Under the pieces are notes generated by a model. That model was not told the DNA's origin, made no database searches, and was given only the letters and a program-made list of their open reading frames with translations. From the NCBI GenBank assembly GCA_947624505.1, contig CANQKO010000009.1:1-41286 (forward strand): a stretch of DNA of 41,286 nucleotides. Reading direction: 5' to 3'. Shown one piece after another: positions 15,499-25,409 of this stretch (the first letter of the stretch is position 1; each line of letters starts with the position of its first letter). The stretch comes from an uncultured Bacilli bacterium (lineage in GTDB: Bacteria; Bacillota_I; Bacilli_A; RF39; UBA660). A program made the translations under genes and the position numbers.

Positions 15499-16248
15499 AT
15501 GAAAAATAGTATTAGAGTATTAGTTATTGATAATGATTCAGTAACTAAAGACTTAGAGAAGTACTTTAGCAGTCACGAAGTAATTAAGGTAGTAGCTTGT
15601 AAAAATAATGGGGAGGATGGTCTTAGTTATTTAATCAATCACATTAATGATGTTGATGTTATTGTAATGGATTTAGTCATTCCTAAAATGGATGGTTTAT
15701 ATGTTTTAAGTGAAATGGCTTCCCGAAAGATTAACAAAAATGTTATTGTTACAACTAGTTTTAGAGATGAACATATATTAGAAGAAGCTAATAAATTTGG
15801 TATTGATTATTATATGTTAAAACCAATTAATTATGCGAGTTTAGAAAAACGAATAATTTCATTTGATAATAATGAACCTAGTAAATCATTTGAACAAGAA
15901 AGGGTTTTAACTAGTTTACTTCATAATTTAGGTATTCCTTCGCATATTAGAGGATATCAATATATAAAAGAGGGAGTACAACTAGTGTATAAAGACGAAA
16001 AAATGATTTCTTATGTTACTAAAGATGTTTACCCAGAAATTGCTAAGAAATTTGATACAACATCGACAAGAGTCGAAAGAGCTATTAGACACGCAATAGA
16101 AATAAGCTGGAATAGAGGTGACATTAATTTAATGGAAAGTATCTTTGGTAATAGTGTTAATATTAATAGAGATAAACCAACTAATGCTGAATATTTAACC
16201 ACTCTTGCTGATAAATTAAGAGTTGATAACCATTTGGTATATAATTAA
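15499..16248 (+). CDS. spo0A: Sporulation master response regulator Spo0A
   Basis: A 249-residue two-domain regulator. The receiver (1-~120) has the acidic pair Asp11/Asp13, phospho-acceptor Asp58 (VIVMDLVIPKMDG), Thr85/86 and Lys108 (YYMLKPI). The C-terminal DNA-binding domain is unmistakable: LHNLGIPSHIRGYQYIKEG, then PEIAKKFDTTSTRVERAIRH, and KPTNAEYLTTLADKLR. It would be phosphorylated by a phosphorelay or kinase and bind 0A boxes; such sites precede it. Two ATGs (15496, 15499) are possible; 15499 has better spacing from GGAG (15489-15492). The usual upstream partner spoIVB is not in the window. Confidence 0.93.
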   Translation: MKNSIRVLVIDNDSVTKDLEKYFSSHEVIKVVACKNNGEDGLSYLINHINDVDVIVMDLVIPKMDGLYVLSEMASRKINKNVIVTTSFRDEHILEEANKFGIDYYMLKPINYASLEKRIISFDNNEPSKSFEQERVLTSLLHNLGIPSHIRGYQYIKEGVQLVYKDEKMISYVTKDVYPEIAKKFDTTSTRVERAIRHAIEISWNRGDINLMESIFGNSVNINRDKPTNAEYLTTLADKLRVDNHLVYN

Positions 16249-16277
16249 GCAAAAAGACCAACTTTTTTGCTTTTTTT
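16248..16277 (+). terminator. Intrinsic terminator after spo0A
   Basis: AGCAAAAA/TTTTTGCT (16248-16255 with 16264-16271) followed by a run of T to 16277. Confidence 0.75.
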
Positions 16278-16348
16278 GATGATAAACAAAAAGTCAGTAA
16301 ATTGTATTTTTTAAGAAGTTATGATATATTTATATTAAGGTGAAATTG

Positions 16349-17839
16349 ATGAAAAAGATTTTGACTATTATTTTAGATGGCTTTGGTTTAAGAGATGAAG
16401 AAAAAGGAAATGCCATTAAAGCTGCCGATATGAAAACTTTTAAACGCCTTTGGGATGAATATCCTCATTCCTCATTATATGCGTCAGAAGAATATGTTGG
16501 TTTACATAAAGGCCAATTTGGTAATAGTGAAACTGGTCATTTAACTATAGGGGCTGGCCGTTTAATCAAACAAAATGAAACGTTAGTTAATGAATTTTTA
16601 GATAGCAATGTTTTAGAAAATGAAAAATTTCAAGAATTATTAATGGCTAAAGATAAAGATATTCATATAATGGGTCTTTTAAGCGATGGTAATGTTCACG
16701 CAGGCATTGATGATTTTATTAAGTTATATCAAATATTAGTTAAAAATGGTTTTAAAAAAATTCATTTTCATATTATAACTGATGGAAGAGATACTGGGGT
16801 TAAAGATGCTTATAAATATATTGAGCAAATTATAGATTTAATTAAAAATAACAAAGTTGGGGATATTGCTACCATTGCAGGAAGATATTATGCAATGGAT
16901 CGTGATCGAAATTTTGAAAGAACTAAAGTCTACTATGATTTAGTTACTAGAGGAATAGGTATTAACAATAATGATATTAAAGATGCTTTAGATAAAATGT
17001 ATGCTAAAGATATAACTGATGAATTTATAAGACCAATTGTTATTAATCAATCCTCTTTAATTAAAAATGGCGATGTCCTTATATGGATGAATTATCGAGC
17101 AGATCGAGCTAAACAAATATTATCATCTTTTGTTGATGCCTCTTTTGAACCATTTAAACCTGTTATTACTGATTTAGATGTTTATTCTTTTTTACCTATT
17201 GATAAGAATATACCAACTAAAAATTTTATCGATGAAGTGGATATTACCAACCCTTTAGGACTTTATTTAGAAAAATTAGAATTAACTCAAGCAAGAATTG
17301 CTGAAACTGAAAAGTTTCCTCACGTTACTTATTTCTTTGATGGTGGTTATAGTGGTAAGATAAGTAAATGTAATCAGTTTTTAATACCATCGCCTAAAGT
17401 TGCTACTTATGATTTAAAACCAGAAATGAGTGCAGTAGAAATTACTAAAAAATGTATTGAATGTATGATGCAAGATTATGATTTTATTTTAATGAATTTT
17501 GCTAATCCCGATATGGTTGGTCATACTGGTAATTTTGAAGCAACAGTTAAAGCTTGTATGGCCGTTGATTTATGCTTAGAAAAAATAGTTGAAAAAGCTT
17601 TTGATAATTTTTATAAAGTTATTATCTTAGCAGATCACGGGAATGCCGATATAATGATTGATAATGAAGGTAATAAAGTAACCACGCATACATTAAGTAA
17701 AGTACCATTTATTATTTTAGATAAAAGTGTTAAGTTAAAAGAAAGTGGTGATTTAACAATGGTTGCTCCCACTATTTTAGAGTATATGGACATAGCTATA
17801 CCCGAAGAAATGAAAGATACAGATATTTTAATTAAATAG
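16349..17839 (+). CDS. gpmI: 2,3-bisphosphoglycerate-independent phosphoglycerate mutase
   Basis: A 496-residue Mn-dependent enzyme of glycolysis that interconverts 3- and 2-phosphoglycerate. Asp10 (TIILDGFG) and catalytic Ser60 (GQFGNSETGH) are present, followed by ITDGRDTGV, AGRYYAMDRDRNFER, and at the C-terminus NFANPDMVGHTG and LADHGNADIM with metal-binding His and Asp. The start is ATG 16349 with AAGGTGA ahead of it; an in-frame GTG at 16340 lies inside that site and is rejected. In Firmicutes it is often next to other glycolytic genes, but here it is followed by vanY. Confidence 0.93.
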   Translation: MKKILTIILDGFGLRDEEKGNAIKAADMKTFKRLWDEYPHSSLYASEEYVGLHKGQFGNSETGHLTIGAGRLIKQNETLVNEFLDSNVLENEKFQELLMAKDKDIHIMGLLSDGNVHAGIDDFIKLYQILVKNGFKKIHFHIITDGRDTGVKDAYKYIEQIIDLIKNNKVGDIATIAGRYYAMDRDRNFERTKVYYDLVTRGIGINNNDIKDALDKMYAKDITDEFIRPIVINQSSLIKNGDVLIWMNYRADRAKQILSSFVDASFEPFKPVITDLDVYSFLPIDKNIPTKNFIDEVDITNPLGLYLEKLELTQARIAETEKFPHVTYFFDGGYSGKISKCNQFLIPSPKVATYDLKPEMSAVEITKKCIECMMQDYDFILMNFANPDMVGHTGNFEATVKACMAVDLCLEKIVEKAFDNFYKVIILADHGNADIMIDNEGNKVTTHTLSKVPFIILDKSVKLKESGDLTMVAPTILEYMDIAIPEEMKDTDILIK

Positions 17840-17851
17840 GAGTATTTAAAA

Positions 17852-18742
17852 ATGAGTAGAAGACAAAGAAAAAAATTAATTATTATTTTAGTCATATTAT
17901 TGTTGCTTTGTGTAATATGTTTTAGTAGTGTTATTTATTTAAAAAACCAAAATAGGGAGAATGATAATGTGAGTAAACCAAGTAATAATGGAAGTGTTGT
18001 TAAACCTAACAATAATGAAGAAGACCCTGTTTTAGTAGCGATTAAAAATGAACAATATTATTTAGAAAGAAATTTATCTCGTTATTTAAGTTATGCTAAG
18101 AGTAATCCTTCTAAAAGTGCTAAAGATATTGTTGCTGATGTTAATGCCCATATTGATAGTGCTTTTTATACTGATGTTGTGGATACAAATTTAGATGATG
18201 GATTACTTGTCCTTGTTAATAAATATCATAAACTACCTGATGATTATGAACCTGATTTAGTAGAAATGAGTAATATTTATTCTTATGATGGTTATAAAAT
18301 GAACGCTACAGCGTATGAACATTTAAAAGATATGATTGATACTGCTAGTCAGGATGGAATAAAATTATTTAACATTTCTAGTTATCGCAGTTTTAAAACC
18401 CAAGAAAATTTATATAATCGTTATGTTAATAAAGATGGTAAAGAAGCTGCCGATACATATTCAGCAAGAGCGGGTTATTCAGAACATCAAACTGGTCTTG
18501 CCACTGACTTAAATACAGCTGATGAAAATAAACATTTTGAAAATACGAAAGAATATGCTTGGTTAAAAGCAAATGCTTATAAATATGGTTTTATTGAGAG
18601 ATATCCTCAAGGTAAAGAATATATTACTGGTTATATTTTTGAACCTTGGCATTACCGTTATGTTGGCGAAAAAGTAGCTAAATATATATATGAAAATGAT
18701 ATAACTTTTGATGAATATTATGCGTTCTTTATTGAAAAATAA
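17852..18742 (+). CDS. D-alanyl-D-alanine carboxypeptidase, VanY/M15B type
   Basis: A 296-residue cell-wall peptidase. An N-terminal signal anchor (residues ~9-30) and a low-complexity Asn/Pro linker come first. The M15B zinc-peptidase domain then holds SSYRSF (Arg179), SEHQTGLATD (His212 and Asp219), and EPWHYRY (Glu264 and His267). It should remove terminal D-Ala from peptidoglycan stem peptides outside the membrane. No van cluster is nearby, so a role in wall turnover is more likely than glycopeptide resistance. Shine-Dalgarno TAGGAG overlaps the end of gpmI, 12 bases upstream. Confidence 0.87.
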   Translation: MSRRQRKKLIIILVILLLLCVICFSSVIYLKNQNRENDNVSKPSNNGSVVKPNNNEEDPVLVAIKNEQYYLERNLSRYLSYAKSNPSKSAKDIVADVNAHIDSAFYTDVVDTNLDDGLLVLVNKYHKLPDDYEPDLVEMSNIYSYDGYKMNATAYEHLKDMIDTASQDGIKLFNISSYRSFKTQENLYNRYVNKDGKEAADTYSARAGYSEHQTGLATDLNTADENKHFENTKEYAWLKANAYKYGFIERYPQGKEYITGYIFEPWHYRYVGEKVAKYIYENDITFDEYYAFFIEK

Positions 18743-18765
18743 TTTTAAGAATAGGAAGTGAATGA

Positions 18766-20112
18766 GTGGAAAGTGAGAATAAATCAAAAAAGAAAATACC
18801 TGTTATTGTAATATGTATTTTATTGATTGGTATCTTTTTAGTGGGAGGTATATCATATTATCTTCATCAAAAAGATAAAACTTCGGAAAATATTTATTAT
18901 TTAGCTATTGATAATTTTAAAGAATATTTAATTAAAAATATTAATGATACAAGTCGTAAATATACTAATACTTTGGGTTCTAAAGGTAATATAAAAATGG
19001 AGTTACAAACTGAAGATAGTAAGTTAGATAATATATTTAATATTTTAAACAATACCTTAATTACTTATGATAGTGAAACAAATATTATAAATAATATTGG
19101 AAATATAAAATTAGGATTAAATTATAAAAATGCCAAAGTTGCTGATATAAATTGTTTAATTAAAAATAATGATGTTTTTCTCTTATTAGAAAATATTTAT
19201 GACAAACCAATTAAAATAGCTGATAATGATTTTTCTACTTTTTGGAACAAAATTGATTTAAATAATTTTAGAACAATTATAAATGAATTAAGTAAAATAG
19301 TTAAAAATAATTTAAAGAAAGAATACTTTACGATTGAAAATGCCAATGATATAACAAATTATATTCTATCTATAAATAAAGATGATCTAAATAGTTATCG
19401 AAATAATTTAATAGAAAGTATTAAATATAATAATAGTTTATTAATGGCACTTTCTAGTATAACTAATAAAAGTATTGATGAAATAAAAAATAAAATTGAT
19501 GAACAAAAGAAAGAATTTCAAAATATTGAAAATGATTTAAAAATAACAACAAAGATGAATAAAAACAGTAAGATAACAAATGTTACTATAGAGTATAGTA
19601 ATACATATATAATAGATAATTTAAAAGATAATACTTATGAAATTAAAACTTTAGATAATGGTAAATATGTTAAATTAGGAACATTAGAAATAAAGAAAGA
19701 TTATTTTAAAATCGATTATGAAAAAGATAAAATAAAAATAAATGGTAATATTTCTAATCAAGATAATGAATTAACATTTACTATTAATGTTACTAATGGA
19801 AATGAAAATTATTATATTAGCAATAATATTAATAACAATAAAGGTTTATTAAATGCTAGTTTAAATAATTTAGATTATAATATTAAATTAACTATTGATT
19901 ATGAATTAAAAAATATTGAGAAAGTTAATGAATTTGATGTAAGTAATTATATTGAGTCAAGTATGATTAAAGAAGAAGATGGTAATAAGATTATTAGTAA
20001 TTTAATGAATAATGATGGTGCTAAAACTCTAGTAAGTGATTTAATTACTTCTAATTTAGGTAGTTTAATATTTGGTAGTTTTGGAAGTGGAACAGAAGAA
20101 GCCAATATATAA
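18766..20112 (+). CDS. Membrane-anchored extracytoplasmic protein, 448 residues, unknown function
   Basis: It starts at GTG 18766 after AGGAAGTGA; a nearer ATG is out of frame and stops after four codons. Residues ~10-32 are a signal anchor (IPVIVICILLIGIFLVGGIS). The remaining ~415 residues are exported and very rich in Asn, Lys and Ile with strand-like repeats such as LGLNYKNAK, TIEYSN and NVTNGNENYYISNN, which suggest a beta-rich domain. No catalytic motif was recognised. It follows vanY by 23 bases and probably shares its transcript, so a cell-envelope role is plausible. Confidence 0.6.
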   Translation: MESENKSKKKIPVIVICILLIGIFLVGGISYYLHQKDKTSENIYYLAIDNFKEYLIKNINDTSRKYTNTLGSKGNIKMELQTEDSKLDNIFNILNNTLITYDSETNIINNIGNIKLGLNYKNAKVADINCLIKNNDVFLLLENIYDKPIKIADNDFSTFWNKIDLNNFRTIINELSKIVKNNLKKEYFTIENANDITNYILSINKDDLNSYRNNLIESIKYNNSLLMALSSITNKSIDEIKNKIDEQKKEFQNIENDLKITTKMNKNSKITNVTIEYSNTYIIDNLKDNTYEIKTLDNGKYVKLGTLEIKKDYFKIDYEKDKIKINGNISNQDNELTFTINVTNGNENYYISNNINNNKGLLNASLNNLDYNIKLTIDYELKNIEKVNEFDVSNYIESSMIKEEDGNKIISNLMNNDGAKTLVSDLITSNLGSLIFGSFGSGTEEANI

Positions 20113-20121
20113 TTTAAAATG

Positions 20122-20147
20122 ACTACAATTTATTTTGTAGTTTTTTT
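20122..20147 (+). terminator. Intrinsic terminator after the 18766 gene
   Basis: ACTACAA/TTGTAGT (20122-20128 with 20135-20141), six-base loop, then a T run. Confidence 0.75.
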
Positions 20148-20257
20148 AAAGAATAGATAAATAATCAACTATAAGTATAATTTTATAAACAAATAGTAAT
20201 ATTATTGCTAAATATGTTGTATAATAATTAACTATAAGAAAAAAGGAGATGTAATAA

Positions 20258-20539
20258 ATGGATATAAGGGTAATGGGTGCGGGACTTTGGAATAGATATA
20301 AGTCAAAAGATCCTGAAGCAGAAAAAAGAAGAGAAAGATGTCAAAGGGATACTGAAATTGCTACAAGAGAACAATACGATTTTACAAAAGAAGGATATCG
20401 CTCTAGTAGTTGCCCTGATACTTACCTTCCTTTAACAGAAGAAGAAAAAGAAAGACTGGCGTTACGCCTTGGTTTGGAATATCAAAAAGTAACAGAATCA
20501 AAAGAAGATAAAGGTATAAAAAGAAATCTTACAAGATAG
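20258..20539 (+). CDS. Small hypothetical protein, 93 residues
   Basis: A charged soluble protein, with RRERCQRD near residues 24-31 and a helical C-terminal half (LTEEEKERLALRLGLEYQ). It has a strong ribosome-binding site (AAAGGAG) and its own terminator, which supports a real gene. No family recognised. Confidence 0.6.
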   Translation: MDIRVMGAGLWNRYKSKDPEAEKRRERCQRDTEIATREQYDFTKEGYRSSSCPDTYLPLTEEEKERLALRLGLEYQKVTESKEDKGIKRNLTR

Positions 20540-20543
20540 ATAG

Positions 20544-20573
20544 AACTGCATAAAAATATGGCAGTTTTTTTTT
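20544..20573 (+). terminator. Intrinsic terminator before the S10 operon
   Basis: AACTGC/GCAGTT (20544-20549 with 20561-20566) followed by a long T run; it separates the small gene from the ribosomal operon. Confidence 0.75.
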
Positions 20574-20620
20574 AAGTTAAAATATTTAATAAATTTTTTT
20601 TAAAAATAGCAAGTTTATAG

Positions 20621-20650
20621 TTGCATTTCATATAATTAGTGTGCTATAAT
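20621..20650 (+). promoter_or_regulatory. Promoter of the S10 ribosomal operon
   Basis: TTGCAT (20621-20626), an 18-base spacer and TATAAT (20645-20650) with an extended -10 TG (GTGCTATAAT). This is the main promoter visible for the ~14-kb ribosomal cluster. Confidence 0.75.
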
Positions 20651-20656
20651 GATATT

Positions 20657-20784
20657 CGTATGACTGCGATGATATGCGAGGTTGCTGATACACTAGGATG
20701 AGTTGGTAAACATCATTATAGAAATCAGGGAATTCGAATGGAGCAAGTCTATACTAGATATAGGCGAAAGGAGGACATTAGGAA
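20657..20784 (+). promoter_or_regulatory. S10 operon leader RNA
   Basis: A ~128-base untranslated leader, much longer than those of neighbouring genes. It contains GCGAGGTTGCTGATACAC (20686-20703), a stretch I associate with S10 leaders of Firmicutes, and a short CTATA/TATAG hairpin at about 20749-20763 right before the Shine-Dalgarno (AAGGAGG, 20768-20774). It may be the site of autogenous control by a ribosomal protein; that is inference. Confidence 0.5.
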
Positions 20785-21096
20785 ATGTCAGAAAAAGTTA
20801 GAATCAATTTAAGAGCATACGATCATCGTGTTTTAGATATCGCTGCTTCTAAAATTGTTGAAACTGTAAAAAGAACAGGTGGGGAAGTATCTGGACCAGT
20901 GCCTCTTCCAACAGAAATTGAAAAGTTTACTGTTTTAAGAGCGGTTCACAATCACAAAGATAGTCGTGAACAATTTGAAAGAAGAACTCACAAAAGACTT
21001 GTGGATATTAAAAATCCAAGTAAAGAAACAATTGATGCATTAAGTCATTTAGATTTACCAAGTGGCGTTGACATCGATATTAAAACATTTAAATAA
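20785..21096 (+). CDS. rpsJ: 30S ribosomal protein S10
   Basis: A 103-residue protein of usual length. [40 protein letters not shown] and [13 protein letters not shown] are the S10 signature. It is part of the 30S head and is also NusE in antitermination. It is the first gene of the operon, behind a long leader. Confidence 0.97.
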   Translation: MSEKVRINLRAYDHRVLDIAASKIVETVKRTGGEVSGPVPLPTEIEKFTVLRAVHNHKDSREQFERRTHKRLVDIKNPSKETIDALSHLDLPSGVDIDIKTFK

Positions 21097-21120
21097 GATA
21101 GGTAGGAAAGGAAAAGTAAA

Positions 21121-21942
21121 ATGAAAGGAATCTTAGGACGCAAAGTTGGAATGACACAAGTATTTACCAAAGATGGTAAATTAATTCCTGTAACTGTTGT
21201 GGCTTGCGATGAAAACGTTGTAATGCAAGTTAAGACAGTTGAAAAAGATGGTTATAATGCTATTCAACTTGGCGTATTTGAAAAGAAAAGTAATCGTGCG
21301 AATAAAGCTGAAATTGGCCACGCACAAAAAGCTAACACTACACCTAAGCGCTTCTTAAAAGAAATTAGAGATGTAGATGCTACTTATAATGTTGGAGATA
21401 AAATAGGGGTAGATGTATTTACTGTTGGTGATGTAGTAGATGTAACAGGTACTACTAAAGGTAAAGGTACACAAGGTGTTATCAAAAAATGGAATCAGTC
21501 TAGAGGTCCAATGGGACACGGATCACATTACCATAGAAAACCGGGTTCTCTTGGAACTATGCTTCCTAAAAGAGTATTAAAAGGTAAGAAATTACCAGGA
21601 CATATGGGTGTTGAAACTGTTACAATTCAAAATCTAGAAATTATTGAAGTTAATACAAACGATAATTATATTTTAGTTAGTGGTAATATTCCAGGGGCAA
21701 AAAATTCTTTAGTTTATATTAGAACAGCAATTAAAAATTCAAGAAAGGCTTCGCCAAAAGAACTTTTAACTTATGAAAGCGAAAAAGAAGAAACTGTTGT
21801 TGATGAAGTTGTAGAAGAAGTAACAAATGAAAATGTTACTGAAGAGGCTAATCAAAATACTGAAGAAGTAGTAGAGACAGTTGAAACTGAAGAAGTAAAA
21901 GAAGAAACTAAAGAAGAAAATCCAGAAGAGGCTAATAATTAG
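21121..21942 (+). CDS. rplC: 50S ribosomal protein L3 with acidic C-terminal tail
   Basis: Residues 1-~218 are a standard L3: [13 protein letters not shown], then GTQGVIKKW, the central loop [18 protein letters not shown] that reaches toward the peptidyl-transferase centre, and KLPGHMGVE. Residues 219-273 are an added tail of about 55 residues, more than a third Glu with Val and Thr between them. Bacterial L3 usually ends near 210, so the tail is unusual. It is in frame with no sign of a frameshift and ends 18 bases before rplD. Confidence 0.96.
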   Translation: MKGILGRKVGMTQVFTKDGKLIPVTVVACDENVVMQVKTVEKDGYNAIQLGVFEKKSNRANKAEIGHAQKANTTPKRFLKEIRDVDATYNVGDKIGVDVFTVGDVVDVTGTTKGKGTQGVIKKWNQSRGPMGHGSHYHRKPGSLGTMLPKRVLKGKKLPGHMGVETVTIQNLEIIEVNTNDNYILVSGNIPGAKNSLVYIRTAIKNSRKASPKELLTYESEKEETVVDEVVEEVTNENVTEEANQNTEEVVETVETEEVKEETKEENPEEANN

Positions 21943-21960
21943 TCTAGAAAGGAAATAAAA

Positions 21961-22584
21961 ATGACAAAGATAAGTGTTAAAAATTTAAAGGGTGAAGATG
22001 TTAAAGATATTACCCTTGATAGTAAAATTTGGAATATTGATGTTAATGATGATGCCCTAAAGAAAATGATTCGTTTACAACTAGATAGTACTCGTCAAGG
22101 AACAAGAAAGACAAAATCAAGAGCAGAAGTTTCTGGTGGCGGTAGAAAACCTTGGAAACAAAAAGGTACAGGACGTGCTCGTCAAGGTAGTATTCGTGCT
22201 ACTCAATGGCGTGGTGGCGGTATTGCTTTTGGCGTTGATAATCGTGATTATACATTTAAAATTAATCGTAAAGAAAGAAGCTTAGCTTTAAAAACAGCTT
22301 TAACTTATAAGAATAAAGAAAAGGCTGTAATAATAGTTGATAAAATTGATTTTAAATCTTTAAAAACCAAAGAAGCGACGGAAATGTTAGAAACATTAAA
22401 ACTTGCTGGTAAAACTATTTTTGTTACTAAAGACGAAAATGAAAATTTATATATGGCTACTAGAAATTTAGGAAATGTTCTAGTTCTTATGGCATCTGAG
22501 ATAAATTGTTATGATATTGTTAATGCTGACAATTTAGTTATTGAAGAAGATGCTTTAAAAGAAATTGAGGAGGTGCTTAAATAA
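21961..22584 (+). CDS. rplD: 50S ribosomal protein L4
   Basis: A 207-residue protein. The extended exit-tunnel loop is clear: RQGTRKTKSRAEVSGGGRKP, then WKQKGTGRARQGSIRATQWR and GGGIAFG. L4 lines the nascent-peptide tunnel and controls the S10 operon in some bacteria. Its stop overlaps the start of rplW (TAATG). Confidence 0.97.
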   Translation: MTKISVKNLKGEDVKDITLDSKIWNIDVNDDALKKMIRLQLDSTRQGTRKTKSRAEVSGGGRKPWKQKGTGRARQGSIRATQWRGGGIAFGVDNRDYTFKINRKERSLALKTALTYKNKEKAVIIVDKIDFKSLKTKEATEMLETLKLAGKTIFVTKDENENLYMATRNLGNVLVLMASEINCYDIVNADNLVIEEDALKEIEEVLK

Positions 22585-22859
22585 TGAAACATTATAGTGA
22601 TATTATTTATTCACCAGTTGTTACGGAAAAAAGTATGAAAGAAAGACAAAACAATATTTATACTTTCAAAGTAGCAAAGAGCGCTACTAAAGATGAAATT
22701 AAGAGTGCTATTGAAGAAGCATTCAAAGTTAGTGTTGCAAGTGTTAATACACTTAATACAAAAACTAAAAGACGTAGAGTAGGAAAGTATGAAGGAACTA
22801 CTAAAGCTTATAAAAAAGCAATGGTTACTTTAAAACAAGGCTCTACTATAGATTTATAG
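22584..22859 (+). CDS. rplW: 50S ribosomal protein L23
   Basis: A 91-residue protein: IYSPVVTEKSMKERQNNIYTF, AKSATKDEIKSAIEEAF and TKTKRRRVGKYEG are typical. L23 sits at the tunnel exit and docks trigger factor and SRP. It overlaps rplD by one base; Shine-Dalgarno GAGGTG lies inside rplD. Confidence 0.97.
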   Translation: MKHYSDIIYSPVVTEKSMKERQNNIYTFKVAKSATKDEIKSAIEEAFKVSVASVNTLNTKTKRRRVGKYEGTTKAYKKAMVTLKQGSTIDL

Positions 22860-22870
22860 GAGGATAAATT

Positions 22871-23704
22871 ATGGCAATAAAACATTTTAGACCTACTACT
22901 AATGGTCGTAGGGGAATGAGTACTTTAGTTAATGAAGAAATTACTACTAATAATAATCCTACTAAATCTTTAGTTGTTAAGGTAAATAAAACTGGTGGAA
23001 GAAATAACCAAGGTAAACTTACTGTTCGTCATATTGGTGGTGGACATACTAAGAAATATCGGGTTATTGATTACAAAAGAAATAAAATTGGTGTGACTGG
23101 TCGTGTTGCTACAATTGAATACGATCCAAATAGAAATGCAAACATTGCATTAATTAATTATCGTGATGGTGAAAAAAGATATATCATTGCTCCGAATGGA
23201 TTAAAGGTTGGAATGATTATTGAAAATGGTGAAAGTGCTGATATTAAAGTAGGTAACTCTTTACCACTACAAAATATTCCGGTTGGTACAATGGTTCATT
23301 GTATTGAACTTAAACCTGGTAAAGGAGCAGAACTTTGCCGTGCGGCTGGTGCTTCTGCCCAAATCCTTGGTCGTGATGGTAAATATGTTATTGTTCGTTT
23401 AACTTCTGGCGAAACAAGAAAAATTTTAGGTGTCTGTATTGCCACAATTGGTGTTGTTGGTAATGAAGATGCTAACCTAGTTAATTTAGGAAAAGCTGGA
23501 AGAAAAAGACATATGGGTATTAGACCTACTAACCGTGGTAGCGTAATGAACCCTAACGATCACCCACACGGTGGTGGTGAAGGTAGAGCACCTGTTGGTC
23601 GTAAGAGCCCTATGACACCTTGGGGTAAACCAGCCCTTGGTCATAAAACTCGTAAATCTAAGAAAGCTTCTGAAAAATTAATTATCAGTAGGAAGAGTAA
23701 ATAG
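22871..23704 (+). CDS. rplB: 50S ribosomal protein L2
   Basis: A 277-residue protein of standard length. Near the C-terminus, [18 protein letters not shown] holds the conserved histidine region near the peptidyl-transferase centre; [15 protein letters not shown] and the N-terminal [14 protein letters not shown] also fit. Ribosome-binding site AGGAGG. Confidence 0.97.
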   Translation: MAIKHFRPTTNGRRGMSTLVNEEITTNNNPTKSLVVKVNKTGGRNNQGKLTVRHIGGGHTKKYRVIDYKRNKIGVTGRVATIEYDPNRNANIALINYRDGEKRYIIAPNGLKVGMIIENGESADIKVGNSLPLQNIPVGTMVHCIELKPGKGAELCRAAGASAQILGRDGKYVIVRLTSGETRKILGVCIATIGVVGNEDANLVNLGKAGRKRHMGIRPTNRGSVMNPNDHPHGGGEGRAPVGRKSPMTPWGKPALGHKTRKSKKASEKLIISRKSK

Positions 23705-23713
23705 GAGGATAAT

Positions 23714-23983
23714 ATGGCAAGAAGTTTAAAAAAAGGACCTTATGTTGAAGAATCACTTTTAAAAAAGGTTCAAAATTTAAATAAAGAAAATAAGAAAACA
23801 GTTATTAAAACTTGGTCTAGAAGAAGTACAATTTATCCTGATTTTGTTGGACATACTGTTGCTATTCATAATGGTAAAGAATTTATCCCAGTTTATATAA
23901 CTGAAGAAATGGTTGGTCATAAACTAGGAGAGTTTTCACAAACTCGTAAGTTTACTGGACACGCTGGTGGAGGTAATAAATAA
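23714..23983 (+). CDS. rpsS: 30S ribosomal protein S19
   Basis: An 89-residue protein starting [19 protein letters not shown], with [20 protein letters not shown] and [14 protein letters not shown], all typical of S19 in the 30S head. Its stop overlaps the start of rplV. Confidence 0.97.
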   Translation: MARSLKKGPYVEESLLKKVQNLNKENKKTVIKTWSRRSTIYPDFVGHTVAIHNGKEFIPVYITEEMVGHKLGEFSQTRKFTGHAGGGNK

Positions 23984-24336
23984 TGGAAGCTTACGCAATA
24001 CATAAAGGCGCTATTATCAAACCACGTCTTGCAAGAATGACTATGGATTTAGTTAGAGGTAAAGACGTTGAAAGCGCAAGAAATATACTAGAAACCACAA
24101 ATACTAAAGCTAGTAGAATGATACTTAAAGTATTAAATTCGGCTGTAGCTAATGCTGTTAATAACAATGGAATGAATGAAAGTGATTTAGTTATTAAAGA
24201 GTGTTTTGTTAATCCTGGTAGAGTATTAAAAAGAATTCAATTTGCCTCTCGTGGTAATGTTGATAGACACGATAAAAGAACTAGTCATATCAAAGTAGTT
24301 GTTACTGATGGTAAAATGGAAGGAGATGCTAAATAA
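23983..24336 (+). CDS. rplV: 50S ribosomal protein L22
   Basis: A 117-residue protein with [18 protein letters not shown] and the beta-hairpin region [20 protein letters not shown], which reaches into the exit tunnel where macrolide-resistance changes occur. It overlaps its neighbours by single bases on both sides. Confidence 0.96.
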   Translation: MEAYAIHKGAIIKPRLARMTMDLVRGKDVESARNILETTNTKASRMILKVLNSAVANAVNNNGMNESDLVIKECFVNPGRVLKRIQFASRGNVDRHDKRTSHIKVVVTDGKMEGDAK

Positions 24337-25016
24337 TGGGACAAAAAGTTAATCCAATTGGATATCGTCTAGGTGTCAATAAAGATTGGGACTCAAGATG
24401 GTATAGTAAAAAAGATTATGCTGATTTAGTTAATAAAGATATTAAGATTCGTGAATATATTTTAAAAAATCTTAAAGATGCATCAATTTCTTCCGTATTA
24501 ATTGAAAGAAAGAAAAATAGAGTAGATGTTACAATTAGAACTGCTAAACCTGGTGTTATTATTGGTCGTGGTGGTGAAGACATCGAAAAATTACGTAAAA
24601 AAGTATCTAACCTTGTTAATGAAGAAGTATTTATTAACATAGTTGAAGAAAAAAATCCTAATTTAAATGCTAAATTAGTTGCTGACAATATTGCAATGCA
24701 AATTGAAAATAGAGCGCCTTTTAGAGCGGCTCAAAAAAGAGCAATTAGAGATACAATGAAAGCTGGTGCTAAAGGTATTAAAACTTTAGTTTCTGGAAGA
24801 TTAAATGGTGTTGAAATGGCTCGTAGTGAAGGTTATACAGAAGGTACTGTTCCTCTACATACAATTCGTGCTGATATTGATTATGCGCAAAGTGAAGCAA
24901 ACACTACTTATGGAAAAATTGGGGTTAAGGTATGGATTTATAAAGATGAAATTCTACCTAGTAAAAAACAAATAAAGAAGGAGGCGACTTCAAATGTTGA
25001 TGCCAAAGAGGACTAA
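24336..25016 (+). CDS. rpsC: 30S ribosomal protein S3
   Basis: A 226-residue protein: [14 protein letters not shown] at the N-terminus, the KH domain [18 protein letters not shown], and [14 protein letters not shown]3 forms part of the mRNA entry site. Its 3' end overlaps the rplP start by 23 bases and contains the rplP Shine-Dalgarno. Confidence 0.97.
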   Translation: MGQKVNPIGYRLGVNKDWDSRWYSKKDYADLVNKDIKIREYILKNLKDASISSVLIERKKNRVDVTIRTAKPGVIIGRGGEDIEKLRKKVSNLVNEEVFINIVEEKNPNLNAKLVADNIAMQIENRAPFRAAQKRAIRDTMKAGAKGIKTLVSGRLNGVEMARSEGYTEGTVPLHTIRADIDYAQSEANTTYGKIGVKVWIYKDEILPSKKQIKKEATSNVDAKED

Positions 25017-25407
25017 ATATAGAAAGTCGCACAGATTAACATATGATGGTCACGCAAAAGGAAATACAACTCTTACTAAAGGCGATTATGGATTAGTTGC
25101 TTTAGAAGGAGCTTGGGTATCTGCTCGTCAAATTGAAGCAGCACGTATTGCAATGACTCGTTATATGAAACGTGGTGGAAAGGTATTTATTAACATTTTC
25201 CCACACTTACCATTAACTATGAAACCTCTTGAAACTCGTCAAGGAAAAGGTAAAGGTAACGTTGAACAATATGTTGCTGTAGTTAAAAAAGGTAAAATTA
25301 TGTTTGAAATTAGTGAAATTGATGAAGCAACAGCAAGAGAAGCTCTACGTCTTGCTTCTCATAAACTTCCAATCAAATGTAAATTTATTAAAAAGGATGG
25401 TGAATAA
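24994..25407 (+). CDS. rplP: 50S ribosomal protein L16
   Basis: A 137-residue protein: [34 protein letters not shown] and [19 protein letters not shown]16 helps shape the A-site tRNA path. ATG 24994 follows AAGGAGG (24978-24984) by nine bases, so the start inside rpsC is real. Confidence 0.97.
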   Translation: MLMPKRTKYRKSHRLTYDGHAKGNTTLTKGDYGLVALEGAWVSARQIEAARIAMTRYMKRGGKVFINIFPHLPLTMKPLETRQGKGKGNVEQYVAVVKKGKIMFEISEIDEATAREALRLASHKLPIKCKFIKKDGE

Positions 25408-25409
25408 TA

